Part shown: positions 16,745 through 26,277 of the stretch, piece by piece
Layout: every line of letters begins with the position of its first letter
How positions within the stretch are numbered: position 1 is the first letter of the stretch
NCBI GenBank assembly: GCA_903876665.1
Contig: CAIRAY010000184.1
Span: forward strand, 1 to 64,000
DNA: 64,000 bases
Direction of reading: 5' to 3'
Source of the DNA: an uncultured Fibrobacterota bacterium
GTDB taxonomy: Bacteria > Fibrobacterota > Fibrobacteria > Fibrobacterales > Fibrobacteraceae
The notes under the pieces: generated by a model
Told to the model about the DNA's origin: nothing
The model's database searches: none
The model's input: the letters and a program-made list of their open reading frames with translations, nothing else
Made by a program: the position numbers and the translations under genes

Positions 16745-17110
16745 TTAGAGCTTTTCTCTCGCTTTGGTCAGGGCTGCCGAGACGGACTCGTGGGTGTATT
16801 CATCGTCAGGGTGTGCCGCTTCGCCGGGTTTCTGGAAAAGTGGTTTCTCCTGGAAATCCTGGGAGTAGCGGACATCGACTTGACGTACAAACTCATGCAA
16901 GGTTTCGGGAGTGGCAAGAATGCGGTCGATGGTGATGCGCACTGCGGTCAGTGGCGCCTCGTAGTGCTGGCTGAGCAAGGCGTCTTCTTCGCACCAATGG
17001 ATCAACATGTAATGCAGGGAACCAAAAGGATCTTGGATATGTTTATGCACAAAGTCCGAAATCGTGGCGATGGCTTTGTGGCGTTTTGGGATCTGCGAAA
17101 TGTCGGCCAT
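16745..17110 (-). CDS. Hypothetical protein, 121 aa
   Basis: Started at the ATG with AGGAG seven bases upstream (MADISQIPKRHKAIA). The product is soluble, histidine- and charge-rich, with a middle section HYMLIHWCEEDALLSQHYEAPL and an acidic C-terminal part. No family recognised. It lies 51 bases after rlmM on the same strand and ends 4 bases from the rsgA stop on the other strand. Possible co-transcription with rlmM gives no firm hint at its role. Confidence 0.75.
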   Translation of the reverse strand: MADISQIPKRHKAIATISDFVHKHIQDPFGSLHYMLIHWCEEDALLSQHYEAPLTAVRITIDRILATPETLHEFVRQVDVRYSQDFQEKPLFQKPGEAAHPDDEYTHESVSAALTKAREKL

Positions 17111-17161
17111 GGTGGTCTCCTGAAAATGCGTGTCCATTGAATATACCAAACCTAGGTGAAA

Positions 17162-18238
17162 TTACCACCCAGAAGCTTTGGCTTTGCCTTCCCGGCGCAA
17201 ATACACGGTAATCTCTTCGCGATCATGGTAGAGCTGGCGCGCAATCAGGCGACCCCGGATCCCTGCATCCAGCAGGCCCTTGCGGATGGTTTCCAGGCTA
17301 TTGCGGACTTCTTGCAAGCGCGGGTGCTTTTGCAACTTCAGATTGAAAATTGCGGTTTGGGCGTAACCCTTGACCATCCAGTCGAGCATCAGGTCCGCCA
17401 CACGGCCGGGCTGTTCTACCATGTCGCAGACGACCCAGTCTACTGGCACCTTGGGACGGTAGCAGAAGCCATCGGCTTTCAAATGGGTGACGGAAGGATG
17501 GCCCAGTGCGCCTCCCTTGAGCGGGCCATTGTCCACGGCGGTTACGCGCATGCCCCGTGCGAGTAATTGCCAGGTCCAGCCACCCGGAGCTGCGCCTAGG
17601 TCCACAGCCTTCATGCCAGATCGAAGCAACAAATCCTGTTCTCGGGGGCTTAAAAAAACCTCGAAGGCCTCCGCGAGTTTTAGAGTGGAGCGGCTGGGAG
17701 CTTCGGCCGGAAAACGCAGGCGTGGGAATCCCATAGACCAGGGAGCGGAACGCTCATCTGCAACGCCAACCAATGCCTCGGTCGCGGAAATAAAGAACAA
17801 ACAAAGGCGTGGCCCGTCGCCCTGCACATCCAAAAGACCTTCATGCTCGAGCTCGGTAAAAATCAGGGGCTCGATGTGGCTCAGAAATTTTTTGGACTGC
17901 CGGCCTTCATTGGTGTCCGGCATCTCCAGGAAGAGATCGGAAAAGGGAAGCTCCACACCATCATGCGCATTGCGGGCAGCCAGCAAAATGGGGTTGAGGC
18001 GGTCGGTGCCGGTCAGAGCCAGCTCAGTATGGATGCACCACCACTGGCGCACAAAAATCCAATCTTTCCAATGAATTGCGGCGTATGCCTCGCGCGGAGC
18101 TTTGGCGCTAATCCGCACAAACCCGCTCTCTCGTTCGAACTTGGATTCGGCGGAGCCTTTGCCCGTGGTGAAGCGGTCGACGACTTCCTGCGCGGCTTCG
18201 CGCTCGAAACCAGGCCTGCATTGTAAAAGAATATCCAT
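17162..18238 (-). CDS. rlmM: 23S rRNA 2'-O-ribose methyltransferase RlmM-like
   Basis: 358 residues. The N-terminal part (MDILLQCRPGFEREAAQEV) matches the THUMP-like start of RlmM, which methylates the 2'-OH of C2498 of 23S rRNA in E. coli. The SAM-binding motif LGAAPGGWTW is at 214-223, preceded by SRSTLKLAEAF, which carries the conserved lysine, and followed by VDWVVCDMVE with the catalytic-site aspartate. The start at 18238 was chosen over a longer frame because it fits the family N-terminus exactly. Confidence 0.88.
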   Translation of the reverse strand: MDILLQCRPGFEREAAQEVVDRFTTGKGSAESKFERESGFVRISAKAPREAYAAIHWKDWIFVRQWWCIHTELALTGTDRLNPILLAARNAHDGVELPFSDLFLEMPDTNEGRQSKKFLSHIEPLIFTELEHEGLLDVQGDGPRLCLFFISATEALVGVADERSAPWSMGFPRLRFPAEAPSRSTLKLAEAFEVFLSPREQDLLLRSGMKAVDLGAAPGGWTWQLLARGMRVTAVDNGPLKGGALGHPSVTHLKADGFCYRPKVPVDWVVCDMVEQPGRVADLMLDWMVKGYAQTAIFNLKLQKHPRLQEVRNSLETIRKGLLDAGIRGRLIARQLYHDREEITVYLRREGKAKASGW

Positions 18239-18322
18239 TGCGCAAAGATAGAAGAACAAAGCCCGCGCAAAGAGCCCCAAAAACTTTACCTGAAAACGCA
18301 TTAAAGTGGCTATGTTTTTGGG

Positions 18323-18742
18323 ATGGATATCGCCATCGTCGCTTCGGGAATTACCATTTTTGTCACCCTGTGCGTGCTGGGCTACAACCTATTTCAAGTC
18401 ACCAGCGCCTATGGCTCCATGGTCACCCAAATTGGGCAATTCAAAGCCTATGTCCAAGAAGAACAGCTGACTCCGGCGCTCATGCGACGCTTCAATCTGA
18501 TTCTCATGTCGTCCTTGCTTGGGCTCTATTTGCTATTGCTGTTTTTTTCCGGTTTTGCCTGGTGGTTTTTGGGATTAGTTTTGTCCAAATATCTCCTCAC
18601 TGTGTGGCTTTCGGATACCATCCATAAGTATATTTTGCACGACAAGCCTTTTGATTCCGGTCATCATCGCCTGATCCGGTTCGATGCGGTCGGCAATGTC
18701 CTTGTTCTTTCCTTTGTCCTTGTGGCGTGTATATGGGCCTGA
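18323..18742 (+). CDS. Hypothetical membrane protein, 139 aa
   Basis: Three hydrophobic segments are visible: residues about 3-25, 59-92 (a long one that may be a hairpin) and 122-138. Between them lies a cytosolic-looking stretch with HKYILHDKPFDSGHHRLIRFD. I recognise no family. The last bases overlap the start of the next gene by ten bases, so the two are likely co-translated and both in the envelope. Confidence 0.75.
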   Translation: MDIAIVASGITIFVTLCVLGYNLFQVTSAYGSMVTQIGQFKAYVQEEQLTPALMRRFNLILMSSLLGLYLLLLFFSGFAWWFLGLVLSKYLLTVWLSDTIHKYILHDKPFDSGHHRLIRFDAVGNVLVLSFVLVACIWA

Positions 18743-19275
18743 TTTCCAGGGTGTTTTTGGTTCTGTTCTTTTTTCTTTCCATGGGATTTTCCCAGGGCAT
18801 CCCGGTGATCGCCGGTGGCCAGATCGAAACCGGCGTGGGCACCATGCCCCAAGGCAAGATCGGCGCAGGGCTTGTGCGTGTGACCCCATTCCTGGGGGCT
18901 TGGATTCCTGGTCTTGGATATGGTAAGGTTGGATTGTCCTATTGGGAGTCCTCTCGCACAGATACCTCCGGGGTGGAGCAGTCTTGGGAGGAGCGGGATC
19001 TTAGCATTCAGCTGGGAGCATCCTATGGAACTCCTGACCGTCCCTATCTGATTGGGTCATTCACCAAAGCCAAGCAGCTGAGCGAACTCGGTGATTCTGA
19101 CTGGGAAGAGTGGGGACTAGGTCTTGGAGCGTTCTTCCACTTGGGGGGCGCTTCTGCCCTGGTTTTCGAAGTGGAAAATCGCTGGATCGGAAGCCATTAC
19201 GACCCCGTTCGCGAAGAAGAAACTGCCGGCACGAGAATCCAGATGAACATCGGATTTATCGTGTATTTTTTATAA
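18733..19275 (+). CDS. Predicted outer-membrane beta-barrel protein, 180 aa
   Basis: A signal peptide (MGLISRVFLVLFFFLSMGFSQG) is followed by alternating amphipathic strands and a C-terminal strand ending IGFIVYFL with an aromatic residue near the end, the usual signature for barrel assembly. Glycine-rich segments YGKVGLSYWES and WGLGLGAFFHL fit an eight-stranded barrel. The start is ATG 18733; a GTG six bases earlier is possible. No specific family or ligand can be named. Confidence 0.7.
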   Translation: MGLISRVFLVLFFFLSMGFSQGIPVIAGGQIETGVGTMPQGKIGAGLVRVTPFLGAWIPGLGYGKVGLSYWESSRTDTSGVEQSWEERDLSIQLGASYGTPDRPYLIGSFTKAKQLSELGDSDWEEWGLGLGAFFHLGGASALVFEVENRWIGSHYDPVREEETAGTRIQMNIGFIVYFL

Positions 19276-19291
19276 AAAATACCGGCCTGTT

Positions 19292-19738
19292 TTATTCGGC
19301 CTGTTTTGCAGCGGCCTCTAGCAAAACCTTGACGGCTGTCGGTGCGATGTGTTCCAGAACCACAAAAGTTTCAAACAAGCGGGCTTCGCGCCATTTCAGA
19401 GCGTACTTGTGCTCCCAAAGTTCGGTGACTTTGTTCGTATCGCGTTCACCATTTTCACCCTGGTACCAAATTTCGTTATTGATTTCCCGGATGATGTCGG
19501 CCATTTCGGCGGGAGGGTGAATCGTTCCCTTGCTCAGCACCATAATGCGAATGGCGTCCAGGAGCTCTTCGGTTCCGGGCTCTGGGGTTTCGTCCTTGGC
19601 CACTTCGATAATGACTGTTGCGTGACGGGTAATAAAATTCAGCAGGCGGGATTCCACATGGGTCAGTTCGCCGTTGCGCCATTTTTTTTCGACTTCATCT
19701 TGTGGGTAATAGATGGTTTGCGGATAATATTCGACCAC
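19292..19738 (-). CDS. Hypothetical protein, 148 aa
   Basis: Begins at a GTG with GAGGAA about 5 bases upstream. The product is soluble, acidic and helical, with LLDAIRIMVLSKGTIHPPAEMADIIREIN in the middle, and I do not recognise it. It stands alone, convergent with the barrel gene and divergent from the next secreted protein gene. Confidence 0.75.
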   Translation of the reverse strand: MVEYYPQTIYYPQDEVEKKWRNGELTHVESRLLNFITRHATVIIEVAKDETPEPGTEELLDAIRIMVLSKGTIHPPAEMADIIREINNEIWYQGENGERDTNKVTELWEHKYALKWREARLFETFVVLEHIAPTAVKVLLEAAAKQAE

Positions 19739-19843
19739 GGTTCCTCGCTATGACTCAATTCCGTTGCAAAGTTTACCCCTAAAATATACAATGATCAAGG
19801 GTTTGATGAAACATTCCCGAAATTTGGGGTGAAATCAGCAAAA

Positions 19844-20899
19844 ATGAAAAAAATTATTCTGCTTTGGCTCATTCTGGCCGGTATTTTGGAAGCTCAACAA
19901 GTCGTTCGGGTCATTGGACGCGTGGATAGGCAACCTGGCGGCTCCACCGCATGGGGCGGAATTCTTGCTCCCGGGGTGGTGAATTCGAACGATTTGATCC
20001 GCCTGCAGAAGCGTTCAATCCTCGAATTGCAAAATGGATTGACCTCACTAGAATTCCACGGCCCCGCCAAGGCCCGCATCCAGAACCTGCTTTCAGCAAA
20101 GCCGGGGGCTTCCGCCTTAGTGGTGAGCGAATTCCAAGGTCTGATGCGGTTTACCTTTTCGCGTAATGATTCCTCCAGCTCGCGCATCCTGTGCGGATCC
20201 ATGGCCCTCCAGGAATTTCGGGGTAAAGGCCGTCTTTTATGTTCCCAGGAACAAGGCGAGCTGTTGATCTGGATGGATAGCGGAAGCGTCATGGTGCAAA
20301 AAGGAGAAAACTATGGCATCACGCTGGAATCAGGAACAATTTGGAGACTTCGTTTTGAGGGGGGGCAGCAGAGCGAGTCCTTCGTAGATTCCGCCTGGGC
20401 TGCGGGCTTTCTCTCTCGTTGGCTTGAGGAGGATCCAGTGCTGGTCCGGGGCGAGGGAGATGAGGTGCGGGTGGTGTGGGACGACAAAAAGATTCCCCCA
20501 TTTGGGAGATGGAATATGGGTGAGTACCTGGAGACAGGAATTCGCGCCATTCCGGGCTTGGGGTCCAAATCCGAAAAAGCGAAGTGGACACTTTCGGGCC
20601 GTTTGGAAAGGGTTGAAGTCAGCGACCTGGAAGAATTTTGGACTCTTCACGTTGTCATTCACTTTACCCTAGACGATGCATCCATGCCTTTCAAAAAGCG
20701 GGAAATCATTTTTGATAAATCTTATCGTCTGTCCAATATGGACCCCAATACATTGGATTTTCTGAAAATTCTTCCCCTTGACCACACCAATCGTCGCATA
20801 CAGGCCAGCATCCTGGGGACATTGACGCAAGATGTCCGTAAGTTCTTGCAGGCCCAAGTGGTGGACCCCTTCGGCCGAAGCGGGATGGGGAAGCCCTGA
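19844..20899 (+). CDS. Secreted protein, possibly FecR-like, 351 aa
   Basis: A signal peptide MKKIILLWLILAGILEAQQ opens the protein. Residues 20-150 read like a FecR-type beta domain (VRVIGRVDRQPGG, then NDLIRLQKRSILELQNG, then SGSVMVQKGENYGI), a fold usually found in periplasmic regulatory or structural proteins. The C-terminal half carries no familiar motif. A GTG at 19829 is an alternative start. The FecR comparison is from pattern only and is tentative. Confidence 0.7.
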   Translation: MKKIILLWLILAGILEAQQVVRVIGRVDRQPGGSTAWGGILAPGVVNSNDLIRLQKRSILELQNGLTSLEFHGPAKARIQNLLSAKPGASALVVSEFQGLMRFTFSRNDSSSSRILCGSMALQEFRGKGRLLCSQEQGELLIWMDSGSVMVQKGENYGITLESGTIWRLRFEGGQQSESFVDSAWAAGFLSRWLEEDPVLVRGEGDEVRVVWDDKKIPPFGRWNMGEYLETGIRAIPGLGSKSEKAKWTLSGRLERVEVSDLEEFWTLHVVIHFTLDDASMPFKKREIIFDKSYRLSNMDPNTLDFLKILPLDHTNRRIQASILGTLTQDVRKFLQAQVVDPFGRSGMGKP

Positions 20900-20929
20900 G
20901 CAATGGCTTACGAAAATCCTCGACACTGA

Positions 20930-21018
20930 TGCGACACAAATTAGTCATGCCCGGTACGGGCATGACAAGATGACTGGACAATAATTCTCAAAACCCTCCA
21001 CATATCCACTGTGTGGAG
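20930..21018. repeat. GTCATGCCCG palindromic dispersed repeat
   Basis: A perfect 10-bp inverted repeat (20944-20953 with 20957-20966, loop GTA), preceded by TGCGACA and followed by a second hairpin, CTCCACA at 20996-21002 with TGTGGAG at 21012-21018. The same arms and flanking words occur around 34678-34767. No gene is seen in this spacer. Confidence 0.8.
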
Positions 21019-21046
21019 AACCCGTGAAAGTCTCGCCGTGTAAATT

Positions 21047-21077
21047 TAAAAAGCTCCGTACAGAGTACGGAGCTTTT
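21047..21077 (-). terminator. Terminator of tRNA-Leu
   Basis: A perfect 13-bp inverted repeat (21049-21061 with 21065-21077), loop AGA, with T-rich ends on the minus strand. It begins two bases after the tRNA 3' end. Confidence 0.88.
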
Positions 21078-21078
21078 C

Positions 21079-21161
21079 TGCCTAGGGCGGGACTTGAACC
21101 CGCACGGGCATACACCCAAGGGATTTTAAGTCCCCATCGTCTACCATTCCGACACCCAGGC
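21079..21161 (-). tRNA. tRNA-Leu (anticodon UAA)
   Basis: The 83-nt minus-strand sequence folds as a class II tRNA. The acceptor stem pairs GCCTGGG with CCTAGGC, discriminator A. The anticodon loop CTTAAAA carries UAA, reading UUA codons (and UUG by wobble). A long variable arm (around CTTGGGTGTATGCCCG) and the T arm GCGGGTTCAAGTCCCGC confirm leucine type. The 3' CCA is not encoded. Confidence 0.96.
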
Positions 21162-21234
21162 TAAATGTCCATTGACGAGCACAGAATTTAACAAACATTC
21201 GCCCGGTCGTGAGCATTTACCGGGATCCTTTCCA

Positions 21235-22908
21235 TTACACCTTGAATTTGCGCACGGTATTGTCGATCTCTGCCGCCATTCGGCTGAGATCGGCGATGCT
21301 GGTTTGCACCTGGACCAGGCCTCTTGCTGTTTCTGCGGTGACTTGCGCCATCCCTTTGATGTTTGCCGAGATCTGTTTGAGGCCCGTGGCGGATTGGCTT
21401 ACATTCGAGGCGATGTTCCGGGATACAGAAGAAACCTCCGAAATACTCCGGGCAACCCCTTGCACCGTGCTACTTTGCTCGGCAACGGCCTTGTCGATGG
21501 CATTGGAAATTCCATGGACATCTTTGATTCGGGTGGTGATTCCATTCATAGCGGCCGTGGAGGCCTGCACACTCTTCTGCATGCGCTCGATGTTATCCTG
21601 AATTTTTTCTGTGGCTGTCGCGGTTTGGCGGGCCAAGTCTTTGACTTCGCTTGCAACCACCGCAAACCCTTTTCCGGCCTCGCCTGCGCTGGCTGCTTCA
21701 ATGGTTGCGTTCAGGGCCAAAAGGTTGGTCTGACTTGCGATGTCGCTGATCATGTCCACCACTTTGCTGATTTCGTTGGCGACCAGGCCCAGCTGAACCA
21801 TGCCTTCCTGGGCGGAATTGGTCTGCTTGTCGGCCTGGGCCATGGCTTCCGTTTCGTTGCGGCATTGACTTGCCACCATGGCCAAGGAGGCATTGAGTTC
21901 TTCAACGGACGCTGCGACCATTTCTACCGAGGTTGACATCTGTTCCGTGGCTGCGGAAATCCCTTGCACACTGCCGGATGCCTGGTCCGATGCGTTCGTG
22001 ATGGTCTGGGACTGGGCGGCGGATTCTTCGGTGGCGGAGGCGATTTGGGTGGAGCTTGCGGAAAGCTCTTCGGCCGCAGAAGCCAGGGCCCCAGAGGTTA
22101 CCACCAGGCCCCGCATGATTTGGTTCCATTGCTCGCTCATTTGGTCAATGGCTTTTCCCATTTCTCCCAGCTCGTCTTGGGAATCCAGGTTCAGCCTTCC
22201 TGTTAAATCCCCCTTGGCCATGTTCTTTACCTGGGCCACCGACAGGGCCAAAGGCACCCGGATGGAGCGGATGATCAAAAAGGCCAGCAGAATGGAAAGA
22301 ACCATCATGAAGAGAACGGTGGTGACGACAATTGTTTTTGCTTTGCTAGCGAGTACATCGTTGTTGTCTGAGGTCTCCTTGGCGTCTTCTGTTTTGAGCC
22401 TCACGAGCTCGTTAATGCTTTTAATGACTGCGTGCTCGGTCTTGCTTGCCTGTCCGTCAATTAGCACCCATTCCTCGTCCTGCTTGTCCTGCTTGTCTAG
22501 TTCATCGAGAAGAGCTAAATCGGACTGATAGACCAAAAGATCCTTTTGCAGTTGTTTAAAGACCTCGCGAACCTCGTCGGAAAGCATGGTCTTTTCGAAA
22601 TCACCCAGTCTCAAAGAAATGGTGTCGTTTAACGCTTTTATCATGTCACGCTTTTTCTGCATCAATTCGGGGTCTTGAATGCGTACCAGATCCCGGGCAT
22701 TGACGCGAATCCGTTGAACGCTTGCGGACACCACCAGAATATCGCGCATGGGGATCGTCATTTTTTCGTAGAGGATATTGTCGGCGTCGTTGATCAAGGT
22801 CAGGTAGCGCAAACCAATGAAATTGGTGGCGATAATCGCAACAATTAGCAAGGAAAATGCCAGAATCAGGCGACTACCAACCTTCATTTGATTCAAAAAT
22901 CCGAACAT
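21235..22908 (-). CDS. Methyl-accepting chemotaxis protein
   Basis: 557 residues from an ATG with AAGGAG 7 bases upstream. Transmembrane helix 1 spans about 13-35, a four-helix-bundle-type periplasmic sensor of about 155 residues follows, and helix 2 is at 192-214. A HAMP domain leads into the signalling coiled coil with the conserved tip around [19 protein letters not shown]. The sensor domain is the generic 4HB type, so the ligand cannot be told. No C-terminal CheR/CheB pentapeptide is present. It implies a chemotaxis pathway, though no other che or motility gene is in the window. Confidence 0.95.
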   Translation of the reverse strand: MFGFLNQMKVGSRLILAFSLLIVAIIATNFIGLRYLTLINDADNILYEKMTIPMRDILVVSASVQRIRVNARDLVRIQDPELMQKKRDMIKALNDTISLRLGDFEKTMLSDEVREVFKQLQKDLLVYQSDLALLDELDKQDKQDEEWVLIDGQASKTEHAVIKSINELVRLKTEDAKETSDNNDVLASKAKTIVVTTVLFMMVLSILLAFLIIRSIRVPLALSVAQVKNMAKGDLTGRLNLDSQDELGEMGKAIDQMSEQWNQIMRGLVVTSGALASAAEELSASSTQIASATEESAAQSQTITNASDQASGSVQGISAATEQMSTSVEMVAASVEELNASLAMVASQCRNETEAMAQADKQTNSAQEGMVQLGLVANEISKVVDMISDIASQTNLLALNATIEAASAGEAGKGFAVVASEVKDLARQTATATEKIQDNIERMQKSVQASTAAMNGITTRIKDVHGISNAIDKAVAEQSSTVQGVARSISEVSSVSRNIASNVSQSATGLKQISANIKGMAQVTAETARGLVQVQTSIADLSRMAAEIDNTVRKFKV

Positions 22909-22975
22909 TTTGGACTCCTTAAGTTTGACCGATGAAACCAAATTTTCCCAATATCTTCCAAAAAAGTCAAGAGGG

Positions 22976-23018
22976 GAGTCACAGTAACCCTCGCCTGTAC
23001 TCCGTTTGCGAGGGTGAC
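22976..23018. repeat. Palindromic repeat with GCGAGGGTGAC arm
   Basis: ACCCTCGC at 22987-22994 pairs with GCGAGGGT at 23008-23015 and is flanked by GTCA and TGAC. It resembles the GTCATnCCCG/CGGGnATGAC elements elsewhere in the window and lies between the chemotaxis gene and the divergent barrel gene. Confidence 0.6.
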
Positions 23019-23103
23019 GATCATGTTCATAAGCCCTCCCCTGCCATGCTCTGTTTTGCTTCATTTTGGACTTTCCCTTCTGCGTAGCTACATTTTGCAC
23101 CAG

Positions 23104-23850
23104 ATGTTCCCATTCCTAAGAACAATTTGGATCGCCCTGCTGATTGTATTTGGCATTACGGAAAGTTTTGCTGAAGTCAAGGTGGTTTCCATTCCCCTTC
23201 CCCGTCAATCCCAATATCTCGAAAAGGGACTACAGGCCGGAATGGGTGTCGGTTCGGTTTGGATGAGCAATTGCCAAGCCAGGTACCAGTGGCGTGGCAC
23301 AATGGAATACTCCTACAACAAAAAGGTTAGCGGAGGTTTTGCCGCAAGAATGTTCGGTGGCGATATCGACTCGAGCCATGCCCTGATTTATGCCCGCTAC
23401 TTTACCCATCTGCGCTACCACACCCTTTTGCGCCCCAATTTCGACTGGTATTTTGGGCCCGAAATTGGCTTTGACAATATCAATACCCAAGCCATCCGCA
23501 ATTTTAGGACCGATCCAACAGAAGTTCCCGTTACCACGACTTCATCCTGCCAGGAGGCCTATGCCGGCAGTGGGGTGGGGCTTGGGCTAGAGACTGGATT
23601 TGGCTGGGTGCCATTCCCCTTGTTCGGTGTGGCTGGTTTTGGCAGCATGGACATCACCCTTCCCAAACACCCCCGCGCCATCTTCGGTGTGGGATTTGGA
23701 TTCAATATTCACGAAAAATGGAAGCGTCTCCAAGACAATTTGGCTGCCGCCTGGATTCATTTAGATGTAATCAAGGCTTTTCCCCTGCTATCCGAAAGCA
23801 TCGAAAATTCTGAGAACTCCGTGATCCTCGGATTCTCCATCGGGTTTTAA
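23104..23850 (+). CDS. Predicted outer-membrane protein, 248 aa
   Basis: A signal peptide ending at about residue 24 ([23 protein letters not shown]) precedes strand-rich sequence with many glycines and aromatics, ending in VILGFSIGF, a barrel-type C-terminus. I chose the ATG at 23104 because the upstream extension to 23014 overlaps a repeat and would disrupt the signal peptide. Two cysteines (NCQAR and SSCQEA) could form a loop disulfide. Family unknown. Convergent with the murC-like gene, ten bases apart. Confidence 0.7.
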   Translation: MFPFLRTIWIALLIVFGITESFAEVKVVSIPLPRQSQYLEKGLQAGMGVGSVWMSNCQARYQWRGTMEYSYNKKVSGGFAARMFGGDIDSSHALIYARYFTHLRYHTLLRPNFDWYFGPEIGFDNINTQAIRNFRTDPTEVPVTTTSSCQEAYAGSGVGLGLETGFGWVPFPLFGVAGFGSMDITLPKHPRAIFGVGFGFNIHEKWKRLQDNLAAAWIHLDVIKAFPLLSESIENSENSVILGFSIGF

Positions 23851-23860
23851 TTTTGCGTTG

Positions 23861-25291
23861 TTAATCGCAACGGGCTGCAAAATGCAACTGCTTCAGGGTT
23901 GCGCGGGCGAATTCGGCAAGGCTTGGGTCACGGGCGCCCATCAGCAAAATGGTATCATCCGGGAAGGCTCCACGGATCATTTCCTTAGCCGCATCGGCTC
24001 TTTCCGGAAGGTAATAAGCCTTGCATCCCAGGGCTTTCAAGTCGTCGATCAGGTCGCCGGCGGAAATGTCCTGCACGGCAGTTCCCCCTGCATAAAAGAT
24101 GCGCGAAAAATAAATTTCGTCATCGGGCCGGAGTGCGGCTTGGATTTCGGCCACCAGCTCCTTGCGTAAAAACCGGGTGGGGCCAAATCCGTGGGGCTGG
24201 AACCAGGAAAGCAGGCGACCCTTGGTGAAGCCTTGGCAGGCCTTGATCGACGCCGCAATTTTGGCGGGGTTGTGGGCAAAGTCATCCACCAGGGTTACTC
24301 CTTGCACGCAACCCAGAATTTGGTGCCTACGATGGATGCCACCCCAAGTCTTTAAGGCCTCTGCGCTGGTTTTGAGCGGAACCCCTGCAGCCGTAGCGCA
24401 GGCGATGGCGGCCAGGGCGTTTTCCATGTTGTGCCGACCAGGTACGGGGACTTCTACGCGGACCAATTGGCCTTGACGGCGCAAACGGAAACGAATGGAG
24501 GTGCCCACGGGCTCAAAGTCGATGCCCTGGAAGCCTTGCCAGCCCTCGTGTCCAAACTCCCACAAACGGTCTTTGGAAAATTTCACGGCGAGCGGGTGGT
24601 CTCCATTTACGATCAGAGGGCCCTGGGTATTGGCGGAAAAAATGCGAAAAAGCTCATCGAGTTCGGATAATTCTTTATGATCCTTGTCGATATTTAAAAT
24701 CACGCCGACTTCGGGTTCATAGCGTACAAGAGTTCCATCGGATTCATCCGCTTCGCAGACGAGCCATTCTCCTTTGCCCGCCACCGCATTGCCGATTTTC
24801 CCTTGAGCCTCTAGGCAAGAGAGCCCTGCACCCGAAAGCAGGGAAGGGGAAAGCCCTGCGAATTCCAAGATGTGCCAAGTCATTCCGGTGACGCTGGATT
24901 TGCCCGATGTTCCCGAAATGGCAATGGTGCGGCGTTCTCGCGTCAGGCGCGCCAAAAGCTCGGAACGGTGCAAAACGGGAATTCCCAGCTCTGCTGCGCG
25001 GTCCAAATCGGGGTTGCCATTTTCAATCGCAGAGCCCGTGATCACAAAGCCTGTGGCGGAGGTGATTCCTCCACCGTCCTGGGGAACGCATTCAATGCCC
25101 TCGGCCTCGAGTTGCGTTTTGGAAATTGGTGCGGGTATCTGTCCAAATTGGCGGTCGGAGCCCCGGACCGGATACCCTCGCTGAGCCAAATACTGGGCCA
25201 GCGCGCTCATTCCTGCGCCTGCCACGCCAATAAAGAAAAAGGAAGTTCCAGGGGCAAATCCGGCGGGAGCGGGCGAGGTGGCTTGGGACAT
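23861..25291 (-). CDS. MurC-like Mur ligase (UDP-MurNAc:amino acid ligase family)
   Basis: 476 residues with the three Mur ligase domains. The N-terminal UDP-binding segment FFFIGVAGAGMSALA is MurC/Mpl-like; the ATP loop is GTSGKSS where MurC usually has GTHGKT; NIDKDHKEL and the C-terminal QPHGFGPTRFL also differ slightly from classical MurC. The likely reaction is addition of L-alanine to UDP-MurNAc, but an Mpl-type recycling ligase or a paralogue is possible. Last gene of a five-gene minus-strand operon beginning at 28486, eight bases after the rluD-type gene. Confidence 0.8.
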   Translation of the reverse strand: MSQATSPAPAGFAPGTSFFFIGVAGAGMSALAQYLAQRGYPVRGSDRQFGQIPAPISKTQLEAEGIECVPQDGGGITSATGFVITGSAIENGNPDLDRAAELGIPVLHRSELLARLTRERRTIAISGTSGKSSVTGMTWHILEFAGLSPSLLSGAGLSCLEAQGKIGNAVAGKGEWLVCEADESDGTLVRYEPEVGVILNIDKDHKELSELDELFRIFSANTQGPLIVNGDHPLAVKFSKDRLWEFGHEGWQGFQGIDFEPVGTSIRFRLRRQGQLVRVEVPVPGRHNMENALAAIACATAAGVPLKTSAEALKTWGGIHRRHQILGCVQGVTLVDDFAHNPAKIAASIKACQGFTKGRLLSWFQPHGFGPTRFLRKELVAEIQAALRPDDEIYFSRIFYAGGTAVQDISAGDLIDDLKALGCKAYYLPERADAAKEMIRGAFPDDTILLMGARDPSLAEFARATLKQLHFAARCD

Positions 25292-25299
25292 AGGAAAAC

Positions 25300-26277
25300 T
25301 CAGGGCGTGAGGGCGGGAGCGTTTTTGCGCAGGTAGGCGAGGATTTCCGAAAAGGGTCCTTCGAGGGGGATTTCAAATTTGACGGGTTTCTGGGTGCGAG
25401 GGTGCAACAGGGAAAGCCGAACCGCCTGCAACATCTGCGCGGGAGCGATTTTCAAAACCTTGCTTGCATGGGGGCGCTCCAGGGGGCCGATCCGGTGTAG
25501 GGCACATTCGCCCCCTTCATAGATGGGGTCGCCGACAATGGGGTGCCCAATATGCCGCATGTGTACACGGATCTGGTGGGTGCGTCCGGTTTCGAGCTTG
25601 CATTCCACCAGGGTTGCGAAGCGGAAGGATTCCAGGACTTTGTAATGCGTCACCGCGGCTTTGCCGCCATTTTTAACCACGGCCATTCGGATGCGGTTGT
25701 CGGGGTCGCGGTCAATGGGTGCGTCCACCGTGCCTTCCAAATCCTTGGGCTGGCCCCAAATCAAGGCGTAGTAAATGCGCTCGATTTCGCGGGATTCAAG
25801 TTGTTGGGCCAGAGCTTGGTGGGCCTTGTCGGTGCGGGCCACGACCATGAGGCCCGGGGTGTCTTTGTCCAGGCGGTGCACAATGCCCGGGCGCAAGGGA
25901 CCATTGACTTTGGATAGCTTTTTGAAATGGTAGAGGAGACCGGCGGCGAGGGTTCCAGTCTGCACGCCACTGCCCGGGTGGACCACCAAATTTCGCGGCT
26001 TGTTGAGGATGATCATGTCCTTGTCTTCATAAACGATATTCAGAGGAATATTCTCCGGTTCCAGATGCGAAGACATTTTTTCGGGTAGCGAAAGAACCTC
26101 GATGACCATGCCTGCCTTTACGCGCAGGTTTTTGGGGCAGGGTTGGTCATTTTGCAAAACCTTTTCCGCGAGCAAGATTTTTTGGATATCGGTGCGGGAG
26201 AATTCTTGCAGGGCGTCCTGCAGGAATTTATCGATGCGCTCGCCCTGGTGTTCGGGGCTGACTTCAAATTTGCTCAT
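25300..26277 (-). CDS. rluD: RluA-family 23S rRNA pseudouridine synthase
   Basis: 325 residues. An N-terminal S4 RNA-binding domain (GERIDKFLQDAL, residues 12-23) precedes the catalytic domain with HRLDKDTPGLMVVA, where the aspartate is the nucleophile, and LETGRTHQIRVH. The architecture matches RluD, which modifies helix 69 of 23S rRNA, although RluC cannot be excluded. AAGGTTT before the ATG serves as ribosome site. Its start overlaps the end of lspA by 14 bases, a common lspA-rluD arrangement. Confidence 0.92.
   Translation of the reverse strand: MSKFEVSPEHQGERIDKFLQDALQEFSRTDIQKILLAEKVLQNDQPCPKNLRVKAGMVIEVLSLPEKMSSHLEPENIPLNIVYEDKDMIILNKPRNLVVHPGSGVQTGTLAAGLLYHFKKLSKVNGPLRPGIVHRLDKDTPGLMVVARTDKAHQALAQQLESREIERIYYALIWGQPKDLEGTVDAPIDRDPDNRIRMAVVKNGGKAAVTHYKVLESFRFATLVECKLETGRTHQIRVHMRHIGHPIVGDPIYEGGECALHRIGPLERPHASKVLKIAPAQMLQAVRLSLLHPRTQKPVKFEIPLEGPFSEILAYLRKNAPALTP

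Noticed and set aside
19276-19291. Terminator between the barrel gene and the convergent unknown gene
   Set aside because: The GGCCTG words are mainly a direct repeat and give only a four-base GGCC pairing.
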